From an uncultured Veillonella sp. (lineage in GTDB: Bacteria > Bacillota > Negativicutes > Veillonellales > Veillonellaceae): a stretch of DNA of 37,141 nt. A program made the position numbers and the translations under genes. The notes under the pieces are model-generated. The model was not told the origin of the DNA, ran no database searches, and saw nothing but the letters and a program-made list of their open reading frames with translations. Shown here one piece after another: positions 17,301 to 24,522 of the stretch (the stretch's first letter is position 1; each line of letters opens with the position of its first letter). The stretch lies in the NCBI GenBank assembly GCA_900552715.1, contig USAV01000006.1, positions 1 through 37,141 of the forward strand, in the 5' to 3' direction.

Positions 17301-17773
17301 TTGGAGGTTTGATTGAAAATAAGACGGACCGCATGACAAGACGAAACGAGGTTATGTCCATTCTTCGTATCGAAGATTATTCTGGTGCGGCAAACGTAGT
17401 GGCGTTTCCTAAGGTCTTTAGCCAAAGTCAACAGTTCCTTGCTGTTGATATGATCGTTAAGGTAAAAGGCCGCGTTGATGCGGATGAAAAGGGTGTGCAA
17501 ATTATTGCAGACCGCATTATGCCTTTAAAGGTAAACTATAGTCAGGCTAAGCATGTGGCTATTCATATTTACAGCCAATATGATACGCCAGAAAATAGTG
17601 AAGCCTTAAAACGAGTGTTAATGAACACCGCAGGCTCTGTGCCAACATCGTTATACTTGCACCGCCAACGGAAACGCATTAACTTGCCACCGAATATGTG
17701 CTTTGACCCTAGCGATGAATCCATCAAGGCTATTGAAGCTATTCTAGGTGATGGCTCCGTAGAGGTGCAATAA
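14366..17773 (+). CDS. dnaE: DNA polymerase III subunit alpha
   Basis: Replicative polymerase catalytic subunit (DnaE type, C-family). The 1135-residue protein starts with the PHP domain (HLHSHTEFSLLDG, ITDHGNMYAA). The polymerase palm follows with VGPGRGSAAGS and the catalytic aspartates of MPDIDIDFCYEKRG, then the fingers (LYRPGPLGSGM, YQEQVMQIAS, FNKSHSAAYA). The helix-hairpin-helix region comes next, and the OB-fold is near the C-terminus (ITFGGLIENKTDR...RIEDYSGAANVVAFP). The length fits DnaE and not PolC: there is no inserted exonuclease domain. AAAGGAGGTG precedes the ATG. A 12-bp inverted repeat spans its stop codon. Confidence 0.97.
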   Translation: MQPFVHLHSHTEFSLLDGISRLPDMVRRAKELNQPALAITDHGNMYAAIYFYKECVAQGVKPIIGCEVYVTENSRFDRPEGRSRERLKHLILLAETMEGYRNLVKIVSKASTEGMLYRPRADRDLLRQYSKGIIALSACIQGEIPQYILQDNMEGAKRSIEWYIETYGKDNFFLEIQNHGLPEEAKAQEELIKLSKEYGLGIVASNDFHYVLKEDADAQDIKVCISTGRRRAEVDRLKFPNDEFYLKSGDEMAQLFSHIPGAMENTLKIADRCNVEFNFDEHHLPHFDVPEGETSKTYLRKVCEREIPRLYGEIFEELQKRLDYELDVIGTMGFEDYFLIVWDYVRYAREHDILVGPGRGSAAGSVVAYLLGITGLDPLKYDLLFERFLNPERVSMPDIDIDFCYEKRGQAIEYVTRKYGQARVSQIITFGTEAARAVIRDVGRVLDLPLAEVNRIAKMIPNELGITLDKALQGKELKALYEADPNVKELFDFGKKLEGIARNSSTHAAGVVISADPLDDHVPVQNANEEGFVTQYDKDNIEELGLLKMDFLGLRTLTVMGDALKLIKANRGIDLDLDAIPLDDKAACDILTKGDTSGVFQLESEGITKLVMDLKPEHFEDLIPLVALYRPGPLGSGMVADFIDRRHGKKEVTYLHPILEPILKDTFGVILYQEQVMQIASAMGGFSLGQADLMRRAMGKKKESVLKAQRESFIQGSINNGIEESIANEVFDLLVYFAGYGFNKSHSAAYAYIAYQTAYLKAHYFPEFMAATMTSFMQNMQKLTYYINACKKHNVKVLGPDINYSERSFAVQGDAIRFGLGGIKNVGDNAIDRLIRERNEHGLYTDIVDFCKRVDNKVVNKRLLESLIRCGAMDGFKENRNQLLHMYESAQAVGAKEQKDAAMGTMSLFGDIEESVDFIPVPNVEDLSEDDKLKDEKEYTGFYITGHPLQGYAKELEGLFELGALVENPEQYDGQTITFGGLIENKTDRMTRRNEVMSILRIEDYSGAANVVAFPKVFSQSQQFLAVDMIVKVKGRVDADEKGVQIIADRIMPLKVNYSQAKHVAIHIYSQYDTPENSEALKRVLMNTAGSVPTSLYLHRQRKRINLPPNMCFDPSDESIKAIEAILGDGSVEVQ

Positions 17774-17800
17774 TATATGCATAAGTAGATATTATTGCAC
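17765..17800 (+). other. Perfect 12-bp inverted repeat spanning the dnaE stop codon
   Basis: GTGCAATAATAT (17765-17776) pairs with ATATTATTGCAC (17789-17800), loop 12 nt. The dnaE TAA lies inside the left arm. No T run follows, so it is a weak terminator at best; mRNA 3'-end protection is another option. Confidence 0.6.
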
Positions 17801-17867
17801 GAATAAATATATTTACTACTTAATAATATATGTTGCGTAGAGCACAGCTAGCTTTTACCAACATTGA

Positions 17868-17873
17868 TATAAT
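17868..17873 (+). promoter_or_regulatory. Possible -10 box for pyk
   Basis: A perfect TATAAT lies 40 bp before the pyk ATG, but no acceptable -35 hexamer sits 16-18 bp upstream. It is a tentative call in the 140-bp gap between dnaE and pyk. Confidence 0.3.
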
Positions 17874-17913
17874 ATATGAACATCCAGAAGGGATGGTTTT
17901 CATAGGAGGAACA

Positions 17914-19662
17914 ATGAAACGTACAAAAATCGTATGTACTGTAGGTCCGGGAACGGATAAATTTGGTATCTTAGAAGATATGATGCGAGCTGGCATGAAC
18001 GTGGCTCGTTTCAACTTCTCTCACGGATCTCATGAAGAGCAAGCAGAGCGCATGCAAATGGTGCGTGATGCGGCGATGATTGTAAATAAACCAATCGCCT
18101 TATTGCTCGATACAAAAGGCCCAGAGGTGCGCCTTGGTCTATTTAAAGAAGGGAAAGTATTCCTCGAAGCAGGTCAACAATTCACGTTGACTACAGATGA
18201 TGTAGAAGGCACAAAAGAGATTAGCTCTGTTAACCACAAAGGTCTTGTAGGGGATGTGTCTGTAGGGGACAAAATTTTATTGGCCGATGGCCTTGTAACC
18301 CTTACTATCGATGCTATCGAAGGTAATAATATCATTACCACCGTTCAAAATAGCGGTGAAATCGGTAACCGTAAACGCGTAGCAGTGCCAGGCGTAGCAC
18401 TTAGCTTGCCACCTGTATCTGAACAAGACGAAGCGGACTTGCGCTTTGGTTGCCAACAAGGGGTAGACTTTGTAGCTGCATCCTTCATGCAACGTGGGAA
18501 AGATATTGTAGCCATTCGTCGTATTCTTGAATCCGAACAAAAGGATATTAAGATTATCGCAAAAATTGAAAATGCAGAAGGCGTTAAAAATATTGATGAA
18601 ATCTTGGAAGTAGCAGACGGTCTCATGGTGGCTCGTGGTGACCTCGGTGTAGAAATTCCTGCAGAAGAGGTGCCAGTACTTCAAAAGATGATGATCGAAA
18701 AATGTAACAACTTGGGTAAACCAGTTATTACGGCTACACAAATGCTTGAATCTATGATTCAAAATCCACGTCCTACACGTGCGGAAGCAAGTGACGTAGC
18801 CAATGCCATTTTGGATGGCACAGATGCCATCATGCTATCTGGTGAAACGGCAAACGGTGCTTACCCTGTAGAAGCAGTTACGACTATGACTCGCATTGCA
18901 GAGGTAACAGAAAAAGCGTCTATTTACGACAGCAAGAGCCGTGCTCGCCAAGATGATGACATGACTACTACTAGTGCCGTATGTTTAGCGAGTGTGCGTA
19001 TTGCTCAAAACCTTGGGGCTGCTGCAATTTTGACATGTACTGAATCTGGTCATACTGCACTTAGTGTGGCACGTCATCGTCCAGATTGTAAAATTATTGC
19101 TGTTACACCTCATGAAGAAACAATTCGTCGTATGCAATTGTGCTGGGGCGTAGAGGCTATCAAAGGCCATGAAATCATCAACTCTGATGAAATGGTAAAA
19201 CAAGCTATTACAGGTGCTCTTGGCACTGGTGCTATCGAGTCTGGTGATCTTGTAGTTGTTACCGCTGGTGTGCCATCCGGTGCAACTGGTACTACAAACA
19301 TGATTCGCGTTCACATCGCGGGCCAAGTGCTCTTGTCTGGTAATGGTATTTTACGTAAATCCGTAACAGGTAATGTATTCGTTGCGGCTAATCATAAAGG
19401 TAATTATGAAAGCTTCAAAGACGGCGACATCCTCGTTGTAGGTACTATGGAACCTGAATTGATGGCTGTTGCAAAACGTGCAGGTGGCATTATCGCTGTT
19501 GAAGATGGTTATACCTCTGATAGTGCTATTGCGGGCATTACCTATGGTATCCCCGTTATCTTAGGCGCTAAAAATGCTCATGAAGTACTTTTAGAAGGTC
19601 AAGAAGTAACAATCGACGGTGAACGTGGCAAGGTATTTGCAGGCATTGCAAATGCTCGATAA
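17914..19662 (+). CDS. pyk: Pyruvate kinase with C-terminal PEP-utilising-like domain
   Basis: Transfers phosphate from phosphoenolpyruvate to ADP. The 582-residue protein carries TKIVCTVGPGTD, NVARFNFSHGSHEE, LLLDTKGPEVRLG, IIAKIENAEGV, MVARGDLGVEIP and TRAEASDVANAILDG. After the core of about 470 residues there is the extra C-terminal domain seen in Bacillus-type enzymes. There the usual TSH phosphohistidine signature reads TSD (D536 in DGYTSDSAIAG), so phosphotransfer by this domain is unlikely. The ATG at 17914 follows AGGAGGA; the longer in-frame start at 17830 adds residues that resemble no pyruvate kinase. The next gene follows after 35 bp. Confidence 0.95.
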   Translation: MKRTKIVCTVGPGTDKFGILEDMMRAGMNVARFNFSHGSHEEQAERMQMVRDAAMIVNKPIALLLDTKGPEVRLGLFKEGKVFLEAGQQFTLTTDDVEGTKEISSVNHKGLVGDVSVGDKILLADGLVTLTIDAIEGNNIITTVQNSGEIGNRKRVAVPGVALSLPPVSEQDEADLRFGCQQGVDFVAASFMQRGKDIVAIRRILESEQKDIKIIAKIENAEGVKNIDEILEVADGLMVARGDLGVEIPAEEVPVLQKMMIEKCNNLGKPVITATQMLESMIQNPRPTRAEASDVANAILDGTDAIMLSGETANGAYPVEAVTTMTRIAEVTEKASIYDSKSRARQDDDMTTTSAVCLASVRIAQNLGAAAILTCTESGHTALSVARHRPDCKIIAVTPHEETIRRMQLCWGVEAIKGHEIINSDEMVKQAITGALGTGAIESGDLVVVTAGVPSGATGTTNMIRVHIAGQVLLSGNGILRKSVTGNVFVAANHKGNYESFKDGDILVVGTMEPELMAVAKRAGGIIAVEDGYTSDSAIAGITYGIPVILGAKNAHEVLLEGQEVTIDGERGKVFAGIANAR

Positions 19663-19697
19663 TCTCTATAAGTCATAATTAAATAAGGAGGGATAGT

Positions 19698-20441
19698 ATG
19701 AATCCATATAATGTAACAGGACCTACTGCAGCTGAGGTTGCACAGGTTGAAAGTATCGTATCCCAACGATTAAAAGGCTCTTTCTTGTGGATGGTTGTAG
19801 GCTTACTTACGACTATCGGCGTTGGTATAGCGGCATTGGCAAATCCTGATTGGCTACGCTTTGCGTACCAAAACTTTAATATTATCCTATTAGTTGAGCT
19901 TGGCGTAGTATTCCTATTCAGTGCGCGTGCGTATGCGGCTAATGTTATGACCTTGAAAGGAATGTTCTTCCTCTATAGTGCATTGAATGGTCTTACGTTG
20001 ACACTTATATCCTTGCGATATAATGTGTTTGAAGTAGTTATTCCTGCGCTAATCGGTACGCTTGCCTTCTTCATTGGTTTTGCTATCGTAGGGGCTACTA
20101 CGAAACGTAATTTGTCATCCCTAACACCATATGTAATGGCTGCCTTACTTGGTATGATCATCGTATCTTTTGTGATGATAGGGGCTCGTTATTTTAACTG
20201 GGCTGTACTCAGTGGCTTTAGTGACACTGTTAGCTTAGTTCTAGGTTATGTAGGGGTTGTAGTATTCTCCATCTTTACAGCTATCGATGTGAACCGCATT
20301 AAAAACAATGTGACACAAGTAGCGCTCTTGGAGGATGAAACCATTTTAGATCGCATTGAAATCACAGGTGCTTTGAGCCTATACTTAGATTTCATTAACT
20401 TATTCTTATCCTTATTGCGCATCTTTGGTAATAAGCGATAA
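19698..20441 (+). CDS. Bax inhibitor-1/YccA family membrane protein
   Basis: An integral membrane protein of 247 residues with about seven hydrophobic helices after a polar N-terminus of about 30 residues. The C-terminal block, GALSLYLDFINLFLSLLRIFG, followed by a basic tail, is the BI-1 family signature, with the preceding FTAIDVNRIKN also typical. Eukaryotic members affect calcium leak and cell death; the bacterial role is unclear, with YccA linked to FtsH. AAGGAGGGA precedes the ATG. It is closely spaced after pyk and 11 bp before the LysR gene, so the three probably share a transcript. Confidence 0.88.
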   Translation: MNPYNVTGPTAAEVAQVESIVSQRLKGSFLWMVVGLLTTIGVGIAALANPDWLRFAYQNFNIILLVELGVVFLFSARAYAANVMTLKGMFFLYSALNGLTLTLISLRYNVFEVVIPALIGTLAFFIGFAIVGATTKRNLSSLTPYVMAALLGMIIVSFVMIGARYFNWAVLSGFSDTVSLVLGYVGVVVFSIFTAIDVNRIKNNVTQVALLEDETILDRIEITGALSLYLDFINLFLSLLRIFGNKR

Positions 20442-20452
20442 AAGGAGATTGT

Positions 20453-21364
20453 ATGGACGATAGAGAATGGCAAACCTTTGTAACCGTTGTGGATGAAGGG
20501 AATATTACAAGGGCTGCAGAAAAATTATTTTTATCGCAACCGGCGTTAAGCTATCGGTTGCGCCATATGGAAAAAGCCTTGGGCCATTCTCTGTTGTTGC
20601 GAACTGCTGAAGGGATTGCCCTTACGGCGCAAGGCGAGATTTTCTATGACTACTGTAAAAGAATGATGCAAGATCAAGAGGCTTTAGAAAATGCTATGAA
20701 CTCCGCTTCTGGTAAGATTCAAGGAACCTTGAAAATTGCGTCATCTATCAACTTTGCAGACTATGAATTGCCCGCCTTGTTACGATCTTTCCGCGAACTG
20801 TATCCGGATGTGCATATACAAGTTAAGACGGCTTTCAGCCATCAAGTGGTAAAAATGTTTAATACTGGTGACTGTATGGTTGCCTTTGCTCGTGGCGGTT
20901 ATGATGTGTCTGGTAAGTCTGAGCTACTATTAGAGGAACCATACTGCTTGGTTTACAAAGAATTAGTACCACCTGAATCCCTTGAGAAGGTACCATTTAT
21001 CAAGTATCAGACTGATGCATCGGTAGCTAATATTATCGAAACTTGGTGTGCAGAACATTTTGAAGAACCACCTAGTGTTGCCATGGATGTAAACTCTATG
21101 AGTACATGTCGCCACTTTGTGCGCGCAGGGCTCGGTTGGTCGATTCTGACCTATATGGGCCTTGGATCTTGCAAGGATAGAGATATCTATGTAAGTCCAT
21201 TGCGTAGTAAAGATGGCACATATATTACTCGTGATACCAACATGGTATACACAAAGGATGCAGAAAATCTTGTAGTGGTTAAAACATTTATTGAGTATGT
21301 TCGCGACTATTATAAAAAACATACTGTTGTAGATAATAGTATTTTTAGAGAATATAAAGAATAG
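20453..21364 (+). CDS. LysR-family transcriptional regulator
   Basis: A 303-residue cytosolic regulator. The N-terminal winged HTH is clear (WQTFVTVVDEGNITRAAEKLFLSQPALSYRLRHMEKALG, about residues 6-45), with the linker RTAEGIALTAQGEIFYDYC. The effector domain of about 210 residues begins IQGTLKIASSINFADYELP. AAGGAGATT precedes the ATG. It lies upstream of the citrate transporter and lyase genes in the same direction, so control of them is plausible. LysR regulators are more often divergent from their targets, and here it is packed against the BI-1 gene. The effector is unknown. Confidence 0.9.
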   Translation: MDDREWQTFVTVVDEGNITRAAEKLFLSQPALSYRLRHMEKALGHSLLLRTAEGIALTAQGEIFYDYCKRMMQDQEALENAMNSASGKIQGTLKIASSINFADYELPALLRSFRELYPDVHIQVKTAFSHQVVKMFNTGDCMVAFARGGYDVSGKSELLLEEPYCLVYKELVPPESLEKVPFIKYQTDASVANIIETWCAEHFEEPPSVAMDVNSMSTCRHFVRAGLGWSILTYMGLGSCKDRDIYVSPLRSKDGTYITRDTNMVYTKDAENLVVVKTFIEYVRDYYKKHTVVDNSIFREYKE

Positions 21365-21436
21365 ATTATACAGATTGAGTCTATATAAGGCTTTGTAAAC
21401 GTCTATTCATGCTATTTCAGTATTAGACTTTTTCGA

Positions 21437-21531
21437 TATAATAAGTCATAATAAAGGTGTCTCGAAAGAGCCAGGCAGGACCATGTAAGTGCATGTATAC
21501 CCCCTTTGGGGACGTATACATGCATTTTTTT
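21437..21531 (+). ncRNA. Candidate short terminated transcript or leader RNA upstream of the citrate transporter
   Basis: A perfect TATAAT lies at 21437-21442 (weak -35), followed by about 80 nt ending in a strong terminator. The transcript would contain a CTC-GAAA-GAG tetraloop hairpin at 21461-21470 flanked by GGT and CCAGGCAGGACC segments, then the terminator stem. No coding frame with a ribosome binding site is visible. It matches no riboswitch class I can recall; an attenuator or trans-acting sRNA are both possible. Confidence 0.4.
21490..21531 (+). terminator. Rho-independent terminator between lysR and citT
   Basis: An 11-bp stem (21490-21500 with 21514-21524) is extended by CCCC-TTT-GGGG inside, with a two-base bulge. 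It is followed by seven Ts. Confidence 0.9.
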
Positions 21532-21644
21532 CATTTGGGGCTGCAAATCTATGCTCAAAATGCATAAAAAGTATGAATGGTAGATATAAAAGTTTTTATA
21601 ACCCCTATAAAGGTAATCTATTATTCATAATTCTTTTAAGCATA

Positions 21645-21650
21645 TATAAT
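21645..21650 (+). promoter_or_regulatory. Possible -10 box for citT
   Basis: A perfect TATAAT (21645-21650) lies about 110 bp before the transporter ATG; the -35 region (TATTCA or TTATTC) is poor. The remaining 200 bp between terminator and gene show no other clear element, and the short frame across 21489-21686 is not convincing. Confidence 0.3.
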
Positions 21651-21759
21651 GAGTGTAGACAAAAACTCCTAGAGTTCAATAGCTGATAGTCGCGTATCAC
21701 GAATTTCTGGGGTAGTGTTAGGATGATTACATGCCTATGTTTTTAAGAAAGGAAGAAAC

Positions 21760-23181
21760 ATGGAAAAATTCTTAAAACTAGCACTTATTGTGCTAATCCC
21801 TGTTGTCCTCTGGTTTACAACTCCACCAGATGGGCTCACTGATACGGCGTGGCGCCTCTTAGGCTTCTACATTGCAGGTATCGTAGGTTTGATTTTAAAA
21901 CCTTACCCAATTCAAATTATTTTATTAGCTGTATTATCTGCATCTGCATTATTCTTAGACAATGCAAAAGATATCTTGGTAGGTTATGGCTCCACTGCAT
22001 TGTGGATGATCATCGCAGCATTCTCCTTGAGCGTAGCGTTTGGTAAAACTGGTCTTGGTCACCGTGTTGCGTACCATTTGATTAATGCATTTGGTTCTAC
22101 TGTGTTACGTCTTGGCTATGTAACAGCACTTCTTGATTTAGTATTATCTCCAGCAACACCTTCTAACACAGCACGTGCAGCTGGTATCGTATATCCAATT
22201 AACTTATCCATTGCTGAATCCATCGGTTCTTATCCTGGCGATACTGCCAAACGCGGTGGTTCCTTCATCTTGATGAATGGTTATTTCGTAACAAAAATTA
22301 CATCCTTCATGTTCTTAACAGCTATGGCTCCAAACGTGTTGGCTTTGGACTTTGTTACTAAAATCACTGGTCTTAACATGAACTGGGTTGAATGGGCTGT
22401 GGCCTTAGCTCTTCCTGGTCTTGTAATGTTGATCTTCGTACCACTTGTAGGTTATTGGATCGACCGTCCTGAAGCAGTAAAAATTGACAATAAGAAATTA
22501 GCTGCTGAGGGCCTTGCTAAGTTAGGACCTATGAAAACATCTGAAAAAATCTTGGCTGTTGTATTCATTCTTGCTCTTCTTGGTTGGGCATGGCCTTCTA
22601 TTGGATATTTTTTCCCAGCTATTGCTTTTGATTTGAGTCCTACAGCAGTAGCATTAGTTGCTATGACTATTGTGTTCTTTTCTGGTATCATCACTTGGGA
22701 TGACATGGTTCAAACTAAAGCTGTTTGGAACACATTCATCTGGTTCGGTGCTATCCTTGGTTTATCCACTGCTTTAACAAAAGCTAAATTCTTTGCTTGG
22801 CTTGCAGCATTTATGCAAGCAAACTTGGCACTCGATGTATCTCCACTCGTAGTTGTTTTAATTCTTTCTGCTATTAGCGTAGTCATTCGTTACTTATTTG
22901 CTTCCAGTACTGCATACATTGCATCTATGCTTCCAGTATTCTTAACTGTAGGTATGGCAGCTGGTGTTAACCCTGTTATGTTTGGTTTAGTATTGCTTGC
23001 AACAAATGCGTTTGGCGGTCTCGTAACTCACTACGGTGCATCCCCTGGTCCAATCATCTACTCTGCAGGTTACAATAACTTGAAAGATTGGTGGACTGCT
23101 GGTGCAATCTTAGCAGTATTGAGTTGGATTCTACTCTTTGTAGTAGGTATTCCTTGGTGGACTTTCATCGGTATGATTTAA
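21760..23181 (+). CDS. citT: DASS-family (SLC13-like, CitT-type) di/tricarboxylate transporter
   Basis: An inner-membrane carrier of 473 residues with about 12 hydrophobic segments. The divalent anion:sodium symporter family signature is present as SPATPSNTARAAGIVYPI around residue 130, with the paired C-terminal repeat motif TAYIASMLPVF and THYGASPGPIIYSAG. E. coli CitT of this family exchanges citrate for succinate. The downstream citrate lyase genes support citrate (or a related hydroxy-acid) uptake. AAGGAAGAAA precedes the ATG. Substrate and mode (Na+ symport or antiport) are inferred. A hairpin separates it from citD. Confidence 0.85.
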   Translation: MEKFLKLALIVLIPVVLWFTTPPDGLTDTAWRLLGFYIAGIVGLILKPYPIQIILLAVLSASALFLDNAKDILVGYGSTALWMIIAAFSLSVAFGKTGLGHRVAYHLINAFGSTVLRLGYVTALLDLVLSPATPSNTARAAGIVYPINLSIAESIGSYPGDTAKRGGSFILMNGYFVTKITSFMFLTAMAPNVLALDFVTKITGLNMNWVEWAVALALPGLVMLIFVPLVGYWIDRPEAVKIDNKKLAAEGLAKLGPMKTSEKILAVVFILALLGWAWPSIGYFFPAIAFDLSPTAVALVAMTIVFFSGIITWDDMVQTKAVWNTFIWFGAILGLSTALTKAKFFAWLAAFMQANLALDVSPLVVVLILSAISVVIRYLFASSTAYIASMLPVFLTVGMAAGVNPVMFGLVLLATNAFGGLVTHYGASPGPIIYSAGYNNLKDWWTAGAILAVLSWILLFVVGIPWWTFIGMI

Positions 23182-23216
23182 TCACCATATAATTTTATAA
23201 TCAACATTGTTTTAGC

Positions 23217-23255
23217 GGCACGGACCAGACATTCGCGACACGTCTGGTCTTTGCC
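23217..23255 (+). other. Hairpin between citT and citD
   Basis: GACCAGAC (23223-23230) pairs with GTCTGGTC (23242-23249). The stem extends through GGCA/TGCC at its base with single-base bulges. No immediate T run follows, so it is better read as a partial terminator or mRNA stability element that sets transporter and lyase levels. Confidence 0.55.
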
Positions 23256-23287
23256 ATTTGATATATTTTTTAGTGAAAGGATGCAAC

Positions 23288-23557
23288 ATGGCACAATTAG
23301 TAAAAGCTGCACAAGCTGGCTTCGACGAAAAAAATGATGCATTAGTAACGGTTGAACCGATTGCTAGCGGTATCGAAATTGAATTAACATCCAAAGTTAT
23401 CCGCCAATACGGCGACCAAATTAAATCCGTTATCTTAAACACAGTAAAAGAAGCTGGTTTTGATGGCGTAAAAGTAATCGTACAAGACAAAAATGCTTGG
23501 GATTACACAATTAAAGCTCGCGTATTAGGCGCATTGGAAAGGGGGAGCAAAGCATAA
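23288..23557 (+). CDS. citD: Citrate lyase gamma-subunit (acyl carrier) homologue lacking the attachment serine
   Basis: An 89-residue homologue of CitD, the acyl carrier of citrate lyase. The fold-defining blocks are present: VTVEP, GIEIELTSKVIRQYGDQI and QDKNAWDYTIKARV. In canonical CitD the prosthetic group (a phosphoribosyl-dephospho-CoA) is attached to Ser14 in AG-T-L-E-S-x-D. The aligned segment here is AGFDEKND, with lysine (K15) at the serine position and no serine before residue 27. The ATG at 23288 follows GAAAGG. The stop overlaps the citE start by 1 bp. I infer a non-canonical, perhaps free-CoA-dependent, lyase; see findings. Confidence 0.85.
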   Translation: MAQLVKAAQAGFDEKNDALVTVEPIASGIEIELTSKVIRQYGDQIKSVILNTVKEAGFDGVKVIVQDKNAWDYTIKARVLGALERGSKA

Positions 23558-24522
23558 TGGCTAACGATAAAACATTCCCAGAAGTTAAAACAAATCCATT
23601 AACAGAGGCTGCTAAAAAACGCTTGTCTCGTTCCATGATGTTCGTACCAGGTAATACACCTAAAATGATTAACAGTGCTGATATTCACGGTGCTGACTCC
23701 ATCATGATCGATATCGAAGATTCCGTGCCTATTACAGAAAAAGACACAGCTCGTCTTTTAACTGCAGAAGCATTGAAATCTCGTAAATTCCGTGCAGAAA
23801 CTGTTGTTCGTATCAACCATCCTACACAAACTCCTTATGGCTATGACGATCTTGATGTAATCGTTCCAGCTAAACCTGATATGATTCGTTTACCTAAAAC
23901 TGAAGACGTGTCTGAAGTTGAAATCGTAGCGAAGAAAATCGAAGAAGTAGAAAAAGCTAACGGCTGGCCAGAAGGCACTATTAATATTATCGTAGCCATC
24001 GAATCCGTTCGTGGCTTGTACAATGTTCGCGAAATCTGTCACGGCCCTCGCGTAGTTGCTATCGCTCTTGGCGCTGAAGACTACCGTGCTGACCTTCGTA
24101 CAGGTAAACATAAACCAGCTGTTGAATTGTTGTTCGCTCGTCAAACAATCCTTCATGCAGCACGCGAAGCAGGTATCCGCGTAATCGATACTGTATTCTC
24201 CGACGTGAAAGACCCACAAGGTTTCCGCGAAGAAGTTGAATTCATTAAAGCTTTGGGCTACGATGGCAAATCTTGTATCCACCCAAGCCAAATCAAAATT
24301 ATCCACGAAGTATTCACTCCTGACGAAAAAGAAATCGCTCATTCTGTTAAAGTATTGAACAGCTATGCAGATGCATTGCGCAATAATAAAGGCGTAATCT
24401 CCGTAGATGGTAAAATGATCGATGGTCCTATCGTAGTTCGTGCACAACGCGTAGTTGATAAAGCACGTGCAGCAGGCATTAAAGTTGAATTAGAGGAAGG
24501 AGCAGAATACGATGTTAAATAA
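23557..24522 (+). CDS. citE: Citrate lyase beta subunit (citryl-CoA/citryl-ACP lyase)
   Basis: A 321-residue TIM-barrel lyase that cleaves the citryl thioester to oxaloacetate and the acetyl thioester. Family motifs: RSMMFVPGNTPKM, DSIMIDIEDSVPITEKD, ETVVRINHP, IRLPKTE, VAIESVRG, ALGAEDYRADLRT, DGKSCIHPSQI and DGKMIDGPIV. All expected acidic and basic active-site positions appear intact. The N-terminus is about 15 residues longer than E. coli CitE. GGGGGAG precedes the ATG. It overlaps citD by 1 bp and citF by 11 bp, so stoichiometric expression is likely. Confidence 0.94.
   Translation: MANDKTFPEVKTNPLTEAAKKRLSRSMMFVPGNTPKMINSADIHGADSIMIDIEDSVPITEKDTARLLTAEALKSRKFRAETVVRINHPTQTPYGYDDLDVIVPAKPDMIRLPKTEDVSEVEIVAKKIEEVEKANGWPEGTINIIVAIESVRGLYNVREICHGPRVVAIALGAEDYRADLRTGKHKPAVELLFARQTILHAAREAGIRVIDTVFSDVKDPQGFREEVEFIKALGYDGKSCIHPSQIKIIHEVFTPDEKEIAHSVKVLNSYADALRNNKGVISVDGKMIDGPIVVRAQRVVDKARAAGIKVELEEGAEYDVK

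Noticed and set aside
17830..17913. N-terminal extension of pyruvate kinase
   Set aside because: The 28 residues match no pyruvate kinase, contain a -10-like box in the DNA, and the AGGAGGA site fits ATG 17914.
21489..21686. 65-residue plus-strand frame across the lysR-citT gap
   Set aside because: It runs through the terminator hairpin, has no ribosome binding site, and its sequence is unlike a protein.
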